A stretch of DNA of 64,000 nucleotides, taken from contig JAAAIG010000025.1 in assembly GCA_015852425.1 (NCBI GenBank), forward strand, positions 44,947 to 108,946. Reading direction: 5' to 3'. The stretch comes from Gryganskiella cystojenkinii. Lineage: Eukaryota; Mortierellomycota; Mortierellomycetes; Mortierellales; Mortierellaceae. Of the stretch, positions 43,492 to 54,090 are shown one piece after another. Below the pieces are notes generated by a model. It saw only the letters and a list, made by a program, of their open reading frames with translations. It made no database searches and was not told the origin of the DNA. Within the stretch, counting starts at the first letter, position 1, and the number at the start of each line of letters is the position of its first letter. The position numbers were made by a program, and so were the translations under genes.

Positions 43492-43956
43492 TATATCTCT
43501 GGGAGGAGCATAAGCCGAAATGGGTTCTTTGTAGAGCTAGCCGCAGCGAAATAAAAAAAAAAAAATGTTCTCGCAACTTTGGCGCATCTCATGGAACAAC
43601 TTGCGTCAAGTTTGCCTTAAGGTTCGAATCCACCACTCTTGCTGTTAACATACGTCGCTACAGCACGGCTTGTAGTCACACTGTTACTGCACCCACCAAC
43701 GCCTATATGTTGACCAATTTGAGCTCCTTTTTGTCTGTTAGACATAACCTGCATGTCCTCATTGTCCTCCTAGCACTCGGCCTCCATCTTGTCCATCATC
43801 TTCCTCCTGGTATTCAGCCTCCACTACTTCCTTGGATCCATCGTCTTCCTCCTCTTCAACGCCATGCGATCACGACCCGTTGCCTTTGTCGCTAGGGATG
43901 GGTAATCGATCTGACAGTTTCTGTCGGTGAACCCTACTTGCCCAAACAGACTGTGG
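43492..43956. other. Flank of the secreted protein with coding-like pieces
   Basis: Besides the possible second exon at about 43563-43700, the minus strand at 43759-43870 has a short acidic open frame (EEEDDGSKEVVEAEYQEEDD then GQDGG). Neither can be tied to a gene. Confidence 0.3.
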
Positions 43957-44734
43957 TTAAGTGTATTGTTTCTCCTTCCTAATACGATCTAGCTCTTGTA
44001 ATCCCAGTTGGAGAAGGGAGTTCTTCGACCTCTCGATTGCCCGTTGGAGTGATCGCTTTGACTGAGAGGTGTCTAGGACATCCATAGGATCAAGCAACTA
44101 ACAAAGAAGCATGTCACAAGTGCTGTTAGTACATAACGTAACTAGAAAAATGGTTTGAAGGTGTATCAAAGAGAACAAGGTGAACAAACATAAATGATGT
44201 ACCCACGAGTGAGGCAGATTCTTTCGGCCCTTTTTCCGTTGAGATGCAGACGTGGTGCCTGCCATATCCAGCGTCCATGGTATTGTCCTGTAGTTGGCTT
44301 CCATTTGCAAGACGACCCTGAATGGCAAACAGGAGAGATAAAACACGTCAGTATTAATAGAGTATGGACTGTCAAAGATAGACTGAGAAACAGCTCAAAC
44401 GAAACGCTTACCAATGCTCTTTTGTGTGTGCCAGAAAGCTCAACTCTCTGCATAATAAGTGAGTTGGAACCCCTATCATATAGTTCTGCGAATTAAGGAT
44501 TGATATGACTAGCAGGATGGGAGACGGATAATAGTTATTGTTGGCGTTACACCGTGTGAACCTTGAGATGCTCTGGGAACCCTTCCTTCTCTTGAATGAT
44601 TCGGTCCAGATCCTCGGTCGGGAGAGGATAGGGGTGACGACGGTGGGGATCGTTTCCATCGTCTTGGTCGTACTCTTGTTGGTATTGTTGGCCTTTTGGG
44701 GAGGGCCTTGTGCAAGAGTAAGTTGTCCAACCAT
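43957..44734 (-). CDS. Hypothetical 154-residue protein, four exons
   Basis: Exons 44562-44734, 44412-44447 (36 nt), 44203-44317, 43957-44097. All junctions are GT-AG and the phases agree only in this frame set. The protein is basic and polar. A Thr/Asn/Lys-rich start is followed by RIWTESFKRRKGSQSISREL, then SFLAHTKEHWVVLQMEANYR, TIPWTLDMAGTTSASQRKKG and LLDPMDVLDTSQSKRSLQRA, with a helix-like end (LLQLGLQELDRIRKEKQYT). I do not recognise the family. The basic character and size would suit a mitochondrial or nucleolar protein, but this is a guess. The clean joining of four exons is the main support. Confidence 0.6.
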
Positions 44735-45972
44735 ACCACCTTTTCATTTCTCCAGGGTGAAGGAGCTCAATTGTCCTTCTAGACTATGTCTTTGCCTGGT
44801 ACAAGTACTGCTCGATCGTCCTTTTCTGCCTCTTGCCCTTCTCGATTCAATGAGATTATAAGCGAAGTAGAAGGAAGTGAGGGACAAGACGGAACAAAGG
44901 AACCCTCCGTTTGTTGTTCATCATCCTTGCCGTTGAGCAGTGGATGATTCGAGACCAGGAAGACGATTTGGACCTAGGAGACGGTACCAAAGGTCACGAA
45001 GCTTGCATGCAAAATACGTCGGATCTGTATCATACTTTTTCTTTCTGATGTGCGCTTGTGGACTGGGCCATGACAGGGTGGATAGGAGAGCGGGAATAGG
45101 AAGAAACGCCGTTTTTGACTTTGGATATGGGGCGTGTTATGGTGGGCAAAACGGAAATTTTGTCATTCGTGGCTTTCTATCCCACACATCGCTACACCCC
45201 TGATTAACCTCAATACCAGACCCAACACAGCAACACAGGGTCAATTTTCTTCAAGAGTAAAAAAGTGGAAGAGCCAGGGTGACAAGTGATCATCGATTCT
45301 GCAGCGAATCAGCAATTCGCTGTGTCGCATATTTTTTTTACTTTGAAGTTTTCTGGGGTTGTTGCCTTTTTTTTGCCTCCTTTTTTGTTTAAAGTTGACC
45401 CTGTAACCCTGCACGGACCTAGGCCCTTTATCTACAAGACTCTACATCAATGAGCTGAGCAAACGTCGATAATATTGACAGATTTCCCCTTGCCCACAGA
45501 TCCGTAGGCGTCCTGGTTCACTTCGCAATCTTCTTCTTGAATCTTCCCGCCAAACACACATGAACATTTGAATCCAGGTCCGCACCTCGTTTTCACTTAT
45601 GATCCGCGATCGGACGGCTGTCAGGTGCGTAGCACTTTTGTTTTATATTTTTCTGATTTGGTCTCATGCCAGACTACCTTGGGACCGCGTTCATTTTTGA
45701 ATCCAATCCACTCACAGATCGCCAAAGGGGGTCTTGGGCTGGCGTTATGTTTTTTTTCCTTTCTCTCTTTCTCTTCCCCATCTCTCTTTCCTTTACTTCC
45801 CCATCTCTTTTTTCCCTCCCTCTCTCCTCTCTGTCACCCTTTTTTTTGTATTTTTTGTTTTCTTTCACTCTATCGTCACTCTTTTGTGTTCTCCATCTGT
45901 TTTTTAATTTTTATTAATACCACAAGCACGTACACTCAAAAAACACCTTCCCCACAACCTGCTCCTTCCAAC
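44735..45972. other. Intergenic region and long T-rich leader
   Basis: No gene recognised. From about 45740 to 45910 the sequence is almost pure pyrimidine (TCTCTTTC type), presumably the 5' leader or a leader intron of the UNC93-like gene. Confidence 0.45.
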
Positions 45973-47328
45973 ATGGGATTTCGTTGGGCCTCACCCTTGG
46001 CCCAAGTCATCGCCGTGGGCTTCATTTGTTTCTGTTGTCCCGGTATGTTCAACGCTCTGAATTCACTTGGAGGTGGTGGTCAAGTCGACTCCAAGGTCGG
46101 TCAAAACGCCAATGTGGCCCTTTACACCTGTTTTGCGGTCTTTGGTCTCTTGTCTGGTGCGATCCACAACAAGCTCGGACCCAAATGGACAATCTTCCTG
46201 GGTTGTTCGACCTATGTCCTCTATGCCGGCTCACTTTTATGTTATAACCATACTAAGAACGGTGCCTTTACGATTGCGGCCGGTGGCATCCTTGGTGTCG
46301 GTGCCGGTATGCTCTGGACCGCTCAGGGTGCGATGATGATGGCTTATCCTCGTGAAGAGAAGAAGGGAGTCTATATCGGTTACTTTTGGGCCATCTTCAA
46401 CATGGGTGCTGTCTTGGGATCTGTGATTGCGTTTGCGATCAACTTTCATGTGACGGAGGCCAAGTCCTTGGGCGATGCGACCTACGCGGTCTTTATTGCA
46501 CTCATGGGTATCGGTACTCTCATTGCTCTGTCCTTGGCCCCTCCGTCGACCGTGACACACTCGAACGGTGATCATATCCTAATCCAACAGTTCCCGACCT
46601 GGATTGGAGAACTCAAGGCGATCTTCAAGCTCTTCCTGGATTGGCGCATGTTGGTCCTGATCCCAATGTTTTTGTCGTCCAACTGGTTTTATTCCTATCA
46701 GTTCTCGACCGTGAACGGTCGGTATTTCTCGATCCGAACCCAGTCTCTGAACAATATCCTTTACTGGGCCTCGCAGATTGCCGGGTCCTATTCGTTTGCT
46801 CGTGTCTTGGATTACCAGGGTGTGAACCGCAGGACCCGATCGCTCTGGGGGTTGTCAATCATCACAGTTGCGTTCGTGTCGACCTGGATCGGAGGTATTT
46901 TCTTTCAACGGACTTTTACGATTGACGAGCCCAAGCTGAACCACGATTTCAGGGAGGGTCGATCTTATGTCGGTCCCTTGTTCTTGTACATGTTTTACGG
47001 ATTGAACGATGCGGCCTGGCAGACGTACATCTATTGGTTGATGGGCGCGCTTTCGAACGATGCCACGGTTCTTTCCAGATATGCAGGATTCTACAAGTGT
47101 ATCCAGTCCTCTGGTGCGGCCATCTCATGGAGAATCAATGCAGTCGGGACCAAATACATGACCGAGCTGATCATTTGTTTTGCACTGTTGGTGGTGTCGA
47201 TCCCAGGAGCATTGTTTCTATCGTTGAGGTTGAAGGACCATACGGAGGAAGCGGGCGAGTACAATCTTAGGCCACCACCCGACAGTGTCGTCGATGATAA
47301 GCGCGAGCCTCGAACGGAAGCGTTCTAA
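45973..47328 (+). CDS. UNC93-like major-facilitator membrane protein
   Basis: Single exon of 451 residues, unusual in this intron-rich window. Eleven or so hydrophobic segments are visible. They begin with SPLAQVIAVGFICFCCPGMF followed by NALNSLGGGG, the hallmark start of fungal UNC93/DUF895 proteins. Then come ALYTCFAVFGLLSGAIHNKL, GGILGVGAGMLWTAQGAMMM, SVIAFAINFH and ELIICFALLVVSIPGALFL. The motif AQGAMMMAYPREEKKGVYIG is typical of the family. The C-terminus is charged. UNC93-like proteins are MFS members with poorly defined substrates; animal homologues regulate channels or receptor trafficking. A start upstream at 45568 in the same frame is unlikely because that part is low-complexity leader. 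Confidence 0.88.
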   Translation: MGFRWASPLAQVIAVGFICFCCPGMFNALNSLGGGGQVDSKVGQNANVALYTCFAVFGLLSGAIHNKLGPKWTIFLGCSTYVLYAGSLLCYNHTKNGAFTIAAGGILGVGAGMLWTAQGAMMMAYPREEKKGVYIGYFWAIFNMGAVLGSVIAFAINFHVTEAKSLGDATYAVFIALMGIGTLIALSLAPPSTVTHSNGDHILIQQFPTWIGELKAIFKLFLDWRMLVLIPMFLSSNWFYSYQFSTVNGRYFSIRTQSLNNILYWASQIAGSYSFARVLDYQGVNRRTRSLWGLSIITVAFVSTWIGGIFFQRTFTIDEPKLNHDFREGRSYVGPLFLYMFYGLNDAAWQTYIYWLMGALSNDATVLSRYAGFYKCIQSSGAAISWRINAVGTKYMTELIICFALLVVSIPGALFLSLRLKDHTEEAGEYNLRPPPDSVVDDKREPRTEAF

Positions 47329-48050
47329 AGATCAATGTTATGTACACATCTATATCCCTCGTCTTTTTTTTTCCATTCACTTTTTTGTTTGGATGTCCGT
47401 TCTTCCAGAAAATAAAAAGATCTTTTGCTTTAAATACTCTATTCTTTTTTCTTTTTCTTTTTTTTTGAAACTGAGAAAAAATAAAAAAATAAGCTCATCA
47501 ATTTTGTGTGAAGGGCGGAGGGAAGGAGCACAGACAAATAAGCATTTCCCCTGGGAAATGAACTGAACTTGAAGGTGGCAGGCAACTCTGTCTAAACTTG
47601 ACTTGCTGCCCTTTCCTTTGTCTTCGTAGTTCATTTAGCAATTCTTTCTCATTCTCATTTCTGCAACGTATCTTGTCAACGTATCTTGTCTACACGACAG
47701 AGTCGATAAGAAAAATGAAAAAACACAAAGAATCGACTCGTGGTTGGCCTCGGTTTCGCCTCTGAGGTTTTTAAGACTCCTCCTTTCGAGTCAGTCAAAC
47801 AGCCTTTTGACTTTTTTGAAGTCATCATGGCGCTCATTCATTCCTCCATTTCCACGTTTTTCTGACTGGCTCATCGCTGACCTGTTTTCAGCCTTTTTTT
47901 TTTTGTCGTTCATCGCATTTCATTTCTTTCATCTCCTCTACTCCGTACTACTCACTTACTTTCACTTCACTTTCACACATACACCAACACTCCACTACTC
48001 ACCCTCACACTGAACAACACCACTCCACACAACACAGCACAAACACAGAT
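47329..48050. other. Intergenic region, no gene recognised
   Basis: AT-rich, with a CT- and ACAC-rich leader before 48051. The repeated pair CAACGTATCTTGTC near 47665-47692 is a short direct duplication. Confidence 0.4.
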
Positions 48051-49622
48051 ATGCTGGAGGCACTGGCTCGACTTCAGAGGCTCTGGTACCTGATCCTCTT
48101 TTGCGCAACCTTCTGTCTGATTGCCGATATCACCCTTTCCAGTATCTCGGACAGGTACCTAAAGTCCTTCACCTACATCCCGCTCCCACTCATCGCCGAT
48201 ATCCCCACAGTTCTCATCTTTGCTTACGGTCTCTGGGGGAAATCTCAGCCGTTCCTCCTCCCCTCCTCCTCCCCGACCTCGTCCTCCTGTATGCGATGGA
48301 CTCGCTTGATCGGTACAGTCTTTCTGTGCCTCCTCTGGATCATGAACACTTTTATCTACATTTCCAGTGAACTGGTGGTTCGAAAGATCTTTGCTGGGAT
48401 TGCGGCCTTGAACTCGATCTTGATTCTGGTCGAGATGATGGGCAGTCATCGGATCGGGAAAGAACAGAGAAGAATTCTGAAGAAGGAACGGAAAGAACAA
48501 CAGGAGAAACTCGAGTTGAGGCAATTGAAACTCCAAAGGAAGAAAGAGGAGGAACATCACCCCTCTCAGGGCGACTCTGGGTTCGAGAATATTCTGGCTG
48601 CAGCCAGTCGAGAACGATTAAACGATCTCGAGAGGGGGAATCGCGGCTCCATGGATTCAGATGATGACGACGACGATAACGGCCAAAATGCCTTGAACGG
48701 TGTCGAGATTGTCCGTCCAGAGGCGATCGATCCCTCAACAGTCATCTACAGCCAACATGTGCTGTATGAGATGCATCAACGGCAATACTTTATGCAGTAC
48801 CAACAGTTCTTGCAGAGTCAACACCATCTCTCCTCGGGCGGAGCAAGTTCAACGGCAGGACAGTCGTCAAGTCCTGTCGACCAAGATCCTGACGATACCG
48901 AGATAGAGGGCAAGTACGACGACATCTTGCAGCAATCGTCCTTCAAGTTTGAGATCCCCATCGATGGACCATTGGAAGGATCGTCGTCGCCGATGCCTAT
49001 GGCGCCAGCTGTATCATCAGTATCAGAGAGAAAGACTGAAGCTTCCTTAACATCCCTCTCGCCGTCTACACCTCCCCTCACGGATGTAAAGAATCCGTTC
49101 ATGTATCCGCCCTCCGCACCGTCAATATCAGGATTGACCGAGACCTCGACAGCGCAACCTCACAACCACAGCAACTATTCAGCAATGTCTGTCTCAACGG
49201 CATCCTCGTTATCGACCTCATCCCCTGCATCACCATCACTCGCTCCCTCAACGGCTGCCTCACCACCAATACCCTACCGCCCTGACGAGAAATCGTCAGG
49301 GACATCCTCGGGGAGACAAGCACTTGCGGATTCAAGTCCATACTCGGAACAAGACTACCAATCCAAGAGTCAAGAGTTTGCATCAGCACCACCGTACGAG
49401 TCTCGTTTGTCGTTCCAGGTACAACAAGGACTACCAACACCTGTCCCATCGCTTGCACCTATGCCGATAGCGAAAGCGCAAGCTACGACAACGTCTGTCG
49501 ACAACCATATCCAGTCTGTGGCCATGACCCTGATCAGCACTGCGGCTGGATCCGCCCCTGTTGAGACTGAGGTCATCGACGCTGTAGCAACGAAGGACCA
49601 AAAAATGCACGATCAGATCTAA
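48051..49622 (+). CDS. Hypothetical four-span membrane protein with long disordered cytoplasmic tail
   Basis: Single exon of 523 residues. Hydrophobic segments lie at about residues 10-30 (RLWYLILFCATFCLIADITL), 42-62 (YIPLPLIADIPTVLIFAYGL), 85-105 (RLIGTVFLCLLWIMNTFIYI) and 112-128 (KIFAGIAALNSILILVEMM). A strongly charged helix follows (EQRRILKKERKEQQEKLELR), then about 370 residues rich in Ser, Pro, Gln and acid. The span spacing is like MARVEL-type proteins but no motif proves it. Convergent with the p24 gene. Confidence 0.75.
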   Translation: MLEALARLQRLWYLILFCATFCLIADITLSSISDRYLKSFTYIPLPLIADIPTVLIFAYGLWGKSQPFLLPSSSPTSSSCMRWTRLIGTVFLCLLWIMNTFIYISSELVVRKIFAGIAALNSILILVEMMGSHRIGKEQRRILKKERKEQQEKLELRQLKLQRKKEEEHHPSQGDSGFENILAAASRERLNDLERGNRGSMDSDDDDDDNGQNALNGVEIVRPEAIDPSTVIYSQHVLYEMHQRQYFMQYQQFLQSQHHLSSGGASSTAGQSSSPVDQDPDDTEIEGKYDDILQQSSFKFEIPIDGPLEGSSSPMPMAPAVSSVSERKTEASLTSLSPSTPPLTDVKNPFMYPPSAPSISGLTETSTAQPHNHSNYSAMSVSTASSLSTSSPASPSLAPSTAASPPIPYRPDEKSSGTSSGRQALADSSPYSEQDYQSKSQEFASAPPYESRLSFQVQQGLPTPVPSLAPMPIAKAQATTTSVDNHIQSVAMTLISTAAGSAPVETEVIDAVATKDQKMHDQI

Positions 49623-50006
49623 GTCCCAGGAACACCAAGCGCAAGATGCATGGAAATTAAAGCGCCTTGTAAAATTTGACAATGCCTTGTTGACCTGTCA
49701 TTGGTTTGGTCAATTTTGTGCTTGTGTTTGTCTGTTTGTCGGGCAGACAGCCCAAATTGCAATAACCGAGGGGAAAAAAAAAAAAAAAAAAAGACAAATG
49801 GCGTTTGAGGAGAGAGGGCGATGAGAATCCCTGAGTTCAGACAGAGAAGAAAAGCTTGCACAGCAAGACGAGGTCGAGACCAGATCCCCCTGCACATTGT
49901 CCACCGTGAAGTAAAAAAGAAAACAAAAGGATATTATTTGCTCGATTGAAAGCTATGTAAGTTTGAAAATGCGCCTTCTTCCACTTCTACAGATGAAGCC
50001 TTTTTT

Positions 50007-51086
50007 TTAGACATAAGAACGCTTGGCACTAGAGAAGAAGGTCCGGACAACAAAGACCTGGAGGGCAGACATGGCGACGATCATAAAGAGTTCCGTGACC
50101 GAGAACCAAAAGATCCTGGACTCTGTCGAGATAACCGTCGAGAAGTTGCGGGATTCACGGCTCTTTTGGTATTTCTGCATACGATCGACCTGGCTCAATT
50201 CACTGGTGAGACGGAAAAGAGATTCGTCCATGGCATCAGCTTGAGCTTGGGGCCCCTTGCCCTTTTCGGTTTCTGCGGCCTTAGCCGGACGTGTCTCGTG
50301 CTCGATCGAGATCTCGAAATCGATCGTCTTTTCAGCAAAGGTTGACATGTCGTTGGAGAAACAGAACGAGTACTCGCCAACATCGTTTGCTGTAAAGACA
50401 TAGTCACCCTGACGCTCCTTCTCGAGCTGGAGGAGGAGTTTTTGGTTGGGACCCATGACCTCGACATCAATGTCGAAGGATCCTCCAGATTGGACCTAAC
50501 AATGGAGGATTGTCAACAACAATTGGGAAAAAGAGGTTAGCGGCTGTTCTTTTTTTTGGAAATGGATTAAAAGAATGTGGGGTGAATGAATTACGGCCGA
50601 TGGTTGAGACCCAACGCAGCCCCGTTCTTTCTCTTCTTTCTTCCCTGTCTTGATCAGTATAGTCATCATGTTCCTGCCCGTCTTTGTTCGTTTTTTTTTT
50701 CCATGGACCAAGGACGGTTGCTATGGAAACGCGCCCAGTCAGCCATCAGTCACCGTTCCTGAAACGCGTCGTGTAGATGTCATCCGTTTTCGTTGTTGAC
50801 TCGGCTGTCGAGTCGTGGGTTGTACTGGTCTTGCATGGTCGAGTGTAGCAAGAAAAAGGCTGTTATTTTTTGTAAAAGAGAGGTGTTTGGTTGTCCTCCT
50901 TACAGCAAAGTAGAAGGCTAGCTTCTTCTTGGGGATAGAAGCATAGGTGTAGAAACAGGCACGCTCATGAGCAGCGACGTTGTAGGTCAGGGCCGTGGCC
51001 GCGACAGCTGGGGCAGTGAGACTGGAGATGGAGAAGACGGCGACGAGGGCCAACAAGGCAGCCGAGAAGGATGGGAGGGATGGCAT
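50007..51086 (-). CDS. p24 (emp24/gp25L/TMED) cargo-receptor family protein
   Basis: Two exons, 50904-51086 and 50007-50495, giving 223 residues. Residues about 1-30 form the signal peptide. The GOLD domain begins ALTYNVAAHERACFYTYASI and contains GGSFDIDVEVMGPNQ and GEYSFCFSNDMSTFAEKTID, with the two conserved cysteines. A coiled-coil region (SLFRLTSELSQVDRMQKYQK) leads to a single transmembrane segment (FWFSVTELFMIVAMSALQVF) and a short tail starting FF, a COPII signal. p24 proteins cycle between ER and Golgi and sort cargo, including GPI-anchored proteins. A 408-nt intron separates the exons. Divergent from the zinc-finger gene (392 bp). Confidence 0.92.
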
Positions 51087-51478
51087 TATTGTTTGATATG
51101 ATGATGAATGATGATGATGACAAGAATGAATGGGCAATTCTGGTTTGGGCGACGAGATGATGCTGTTTTGCTGGAATCTGTTGAAAGGAGGCGAGGGTGG
51201 GCGCCGGGTCGATCTACGTCACATTTACTGCACGTGATGTCATCCTTGCAAGGAAAGTGGCTTTGCGGTGCCTCCCCCTCGCGCTCTCCCACCCTTCGCG
51301 TGTCCACAGCGCGTTTTGTGTGCATCAAATGGAGACTCCTTGTTCATAACCACGCCTCTCCCAACGACTTTTATTTCGTACCCGCCCCTTTCTTAGTGAG
51401 AGGTCGGCTCTCTGCTTTCTTTGATATACAGCCCGTCTACCAACAAGCCCATCTCACCACCTTCCTAATTACCCTTTT
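51087..51478. promoter_or_regulatory. Shared divergent promoter of the p24 and zinc-finger genes
   Basis: 392 bp between start codons. ATGATGATGATGAC repeats near 51098-51120 and a CACGTGATGT site near 51232 (E-box CACGTG core) are visible. Confidence 0.5.
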
Positions 51479-54090
51479 ATGATCATGGAGCACAGCTACC
51501 ACTGTCAGTTTGAGACATGTGGCCAGGTCTTCTCTTCTCTGTCCGAATGGACCTTTCATACACGGGCAGAACGTCAAGCAAGGTATCTAGAGAAAAATAG
51601 AAAACTGCGGCTCTCTTTGTGTCTCTTGCGCCTTGGATTCGAAAAAAAGTGGGAGATACCGACAGACATTGGAATGGAATCTAACCAAGATCTCTTTCAA
51701 AAAATAGAGCCAACTCCCGCCTGGATGCAACTACGGAACACCAGGGACTGAGAAGTCAGAATGAGCAACAAAGTTACCCTTCCGCCATCGACACCATCTC
51801 TTTTTCTTCGTCGTCCTCGCCTTCCAGGGCTGAACAACTACAAAAGCCGGCTTCCACGAGGATAAGCACTACCACCGCCACTCGTCCAGACTCTTCCTCA
51901 TCTATCACCACAATCAAAACCGTCGATGTGATCGACCGACTTTTGGGATCATGGGGCATGCTCAATGACTTCCCCCGTCCCGCTCCACAAACAACAACAT
52001 CGATTTCAAATGAGAATCACCAGCATCATCAGTCAAAAGCAACAAGAGGAGGAGGAAACCCACGGCTGTCCTTTGGTACCCCAGGCTCTCGTCTCTCAAA
52101 GATGTTACCGTCCACATCGACTCCGCCTCTAGAAACAGGACCGATGCCGATCGAGAACAAGATCGAGACTATTTTGAGCAATGTTGATTACCTCCAAAAG
52201 ATGACGAATAAAAAGGAGCGATGGATGGACAGCAAGGGTGGAATCTCGATCCGGTTACCAACCAAAGCCGAGAACCTTCTCCTTCTCCCGGGCAAGAAAA
52301 ACAGAGACAAGGACAAGGGAAAAGTCAGGGACAAGGATGACCGCAGCAGGACCACCAGCGTCGATCCTTGCCACCTTGACCCCTGGGAACTCAGTCTCGA
52401 CCTTCAGACTACTACAACTGATCACAACAACATTGTCGTCACCTCCATCACTACTACCACGGTGACCACGGTGACCACCAGTACTCAGGAACATGCCGTG
52501 TCCAAGCCAACAATGATCAACCACGGCGAAATCAGAAATACGCGCATCATCGTAGATGATGATACCGACGACAACGATGATATGTATCCAAGTTCCAAAC
52601 TGGACTTGGACTACCCAAGTCGATCTAGGTCGCAGCCACGGTCACGGTCACGGTCACGGTCACGCTCTTCTTCTCGTTCTCGCTCTACCTCTCAAACAAG
52701 TACACCAACGGATGGGATCCGCCCCATGTCAAGTCAACGTCACCGGTCAATTCTCCGAAACCGTCGCCGTCGACTTGACTCGACCCCTACAGATCCCGAG
52801 CCAGAGCCTCAGATCGGCAGCAGTAGCAATCATCCCGTGATGTTGGATCTGGATTCGAGCGACCAGGAAGATGGCGAGGATGTGGAGATGAAGGAGGTCG
52901 TGAGTGAGGATGTTATCGAGATCATGGACACGGACAATGAGGAAGAGATGGAACCTCATCATCAACTTCATCAAGACCAGCAGCAGGGGATGGATAAGAT
53001 GACGGTGGTGACAGAGGTAGAGGAAATGGTAGCTGCGAAAGGACCGAAAGAGGCAATGGCGATGTCGGCAGTGACAACGACGGATTATTCAATAGAGGAT
53101 GAGATTATTGACATAGAAACTGTCGAACCAGTCGAACAACAACAAGAACAACAAGAACAACAGCAAGAACAAGAACAAGAACAAGAACAAGAACAACAAG
53201 AACAAGAACAACAAGAACAAGAACAAGAACAAGAACAAGAACAAGAACAAGAACAACAAGAACAACAGCAAGAACAACAACAAGAACAACAACAAGAACA
53301 ACAACAAGAACAACAGCAAGAGCAACAACAAGAACGACAAGAACGACAAGAACAACAAGAACAACAAGAACAACAAGAACAACAACAGCTCGAGCCTATA
53401 AAAGTAGTCGAGCCGATGCAGTCGCAAGCGAATGAGGAAGAACAAGTCGAAGATATCAAGAAAGTCGAAGGAGCCGAAGACGAGGAATCGAGCCCTGAGA
53501 TAATACCTCTTTGTCAATGGGGTAGCCGATTGCAGAATCAGGGCTCTCGCGCCTTCAAGCCAAACATCTGGTGCAGCAGGATGCTCTCGAGTCCTATGAC
53601 TCTTGCTCGACACTATCTCCATCACGCTGCACAACAGCCAGTCTTCTCAACCTGTCCCATCGAATCCTGCGGGATGGTCCTCATCCAAAAGTCTAAAGAG
53701 GAGACGAAGGAGGAAGTCCTCGATCGACACAATGCCATCCTCCATCCGCAGGTTCCCGAGCCCAATGAGGTTAATAGCAACATGGTTTCTTTGTCATCAT
53801 CATCATCGTCATCGTCATCGTCGCCATCATCGCAGTCTGAATCCAAGGTCACGAACACAGGCGATAAATCACCTACAGACAAGACGCAAGGATCCAAACG
53901 ATCGAAAAGATCCAGGTCCCAGTCCACGTCCAAGGAGAGAGAAAACGAGGAGGATGAAACTTTTCGACGGCACCGAAGGCCGTTGAAGCGAAGAGCAACC
54001 CTTAATGCGCTCTTAGTTGAAGATAGTGAGGATGACGGAAGTGAAGGAGAAGGAGACAAAGATGATAAGGGAAAAGTGGATGACTTATGA
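51479..54090 (+). CDS. C2H2-like zinc-finger protein with extreme Q/E repeat
   Basis: Two exons, 51479-51582 and 51708-54090, giving 828 residues. The start could also be the ATG at 51485. Exon 1 encodes a zinc-finger-like element (YHCQFETCGQVFSSLSEWTF, then HTR). Exon 2 is mostly disordered, with an RS-repeat (RSRSQPRSRSRSRSRSSSRS) and a stretch of about 90 residues made almost only of Gln and Glu (53127-53392). A second finger-like element follows (QPVFSTCPIESCGMVLI with neighbouring His residues in RHYLHH and RHNAILH). The C-terminus has a basic cluster (FRRHRRPLKRRA) that would serve as nuclear localisation signal, then an acidic end. It is probably a nuclear factor; DNA binding is an inference from the fingers. 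Confidence 0.75.
53127..53392 (+). repeat. CAA/GAA-type trinucleotide-based repeat encoding poly(Q/E)
   Basis: About 265 bp of CAA, CAG and GAA codons in units of 6 and 9 bases (gaacaa, gaacaacaa). It includes a long pure gaacaa array near 53215-53260. One base composition dominates, so replication slippage is likely. Confidence 0.9.

Noticed and set aside
43620..43632. GGTTCGAATCC, an exact match to a tRNA T-loop/B-box
   Set aside because: The flanking bases do not form a five-pair T stem, and no acceptor stem, D arm or anticodon arm can be folded upstream.
53085..53634. Minus-strand cysteine/serine- and leucine-rich frames that look like a cysteine-rich protein
   Set aside because: They are the antisense of the Gln/Glu repeat (GAACAA read backwards).
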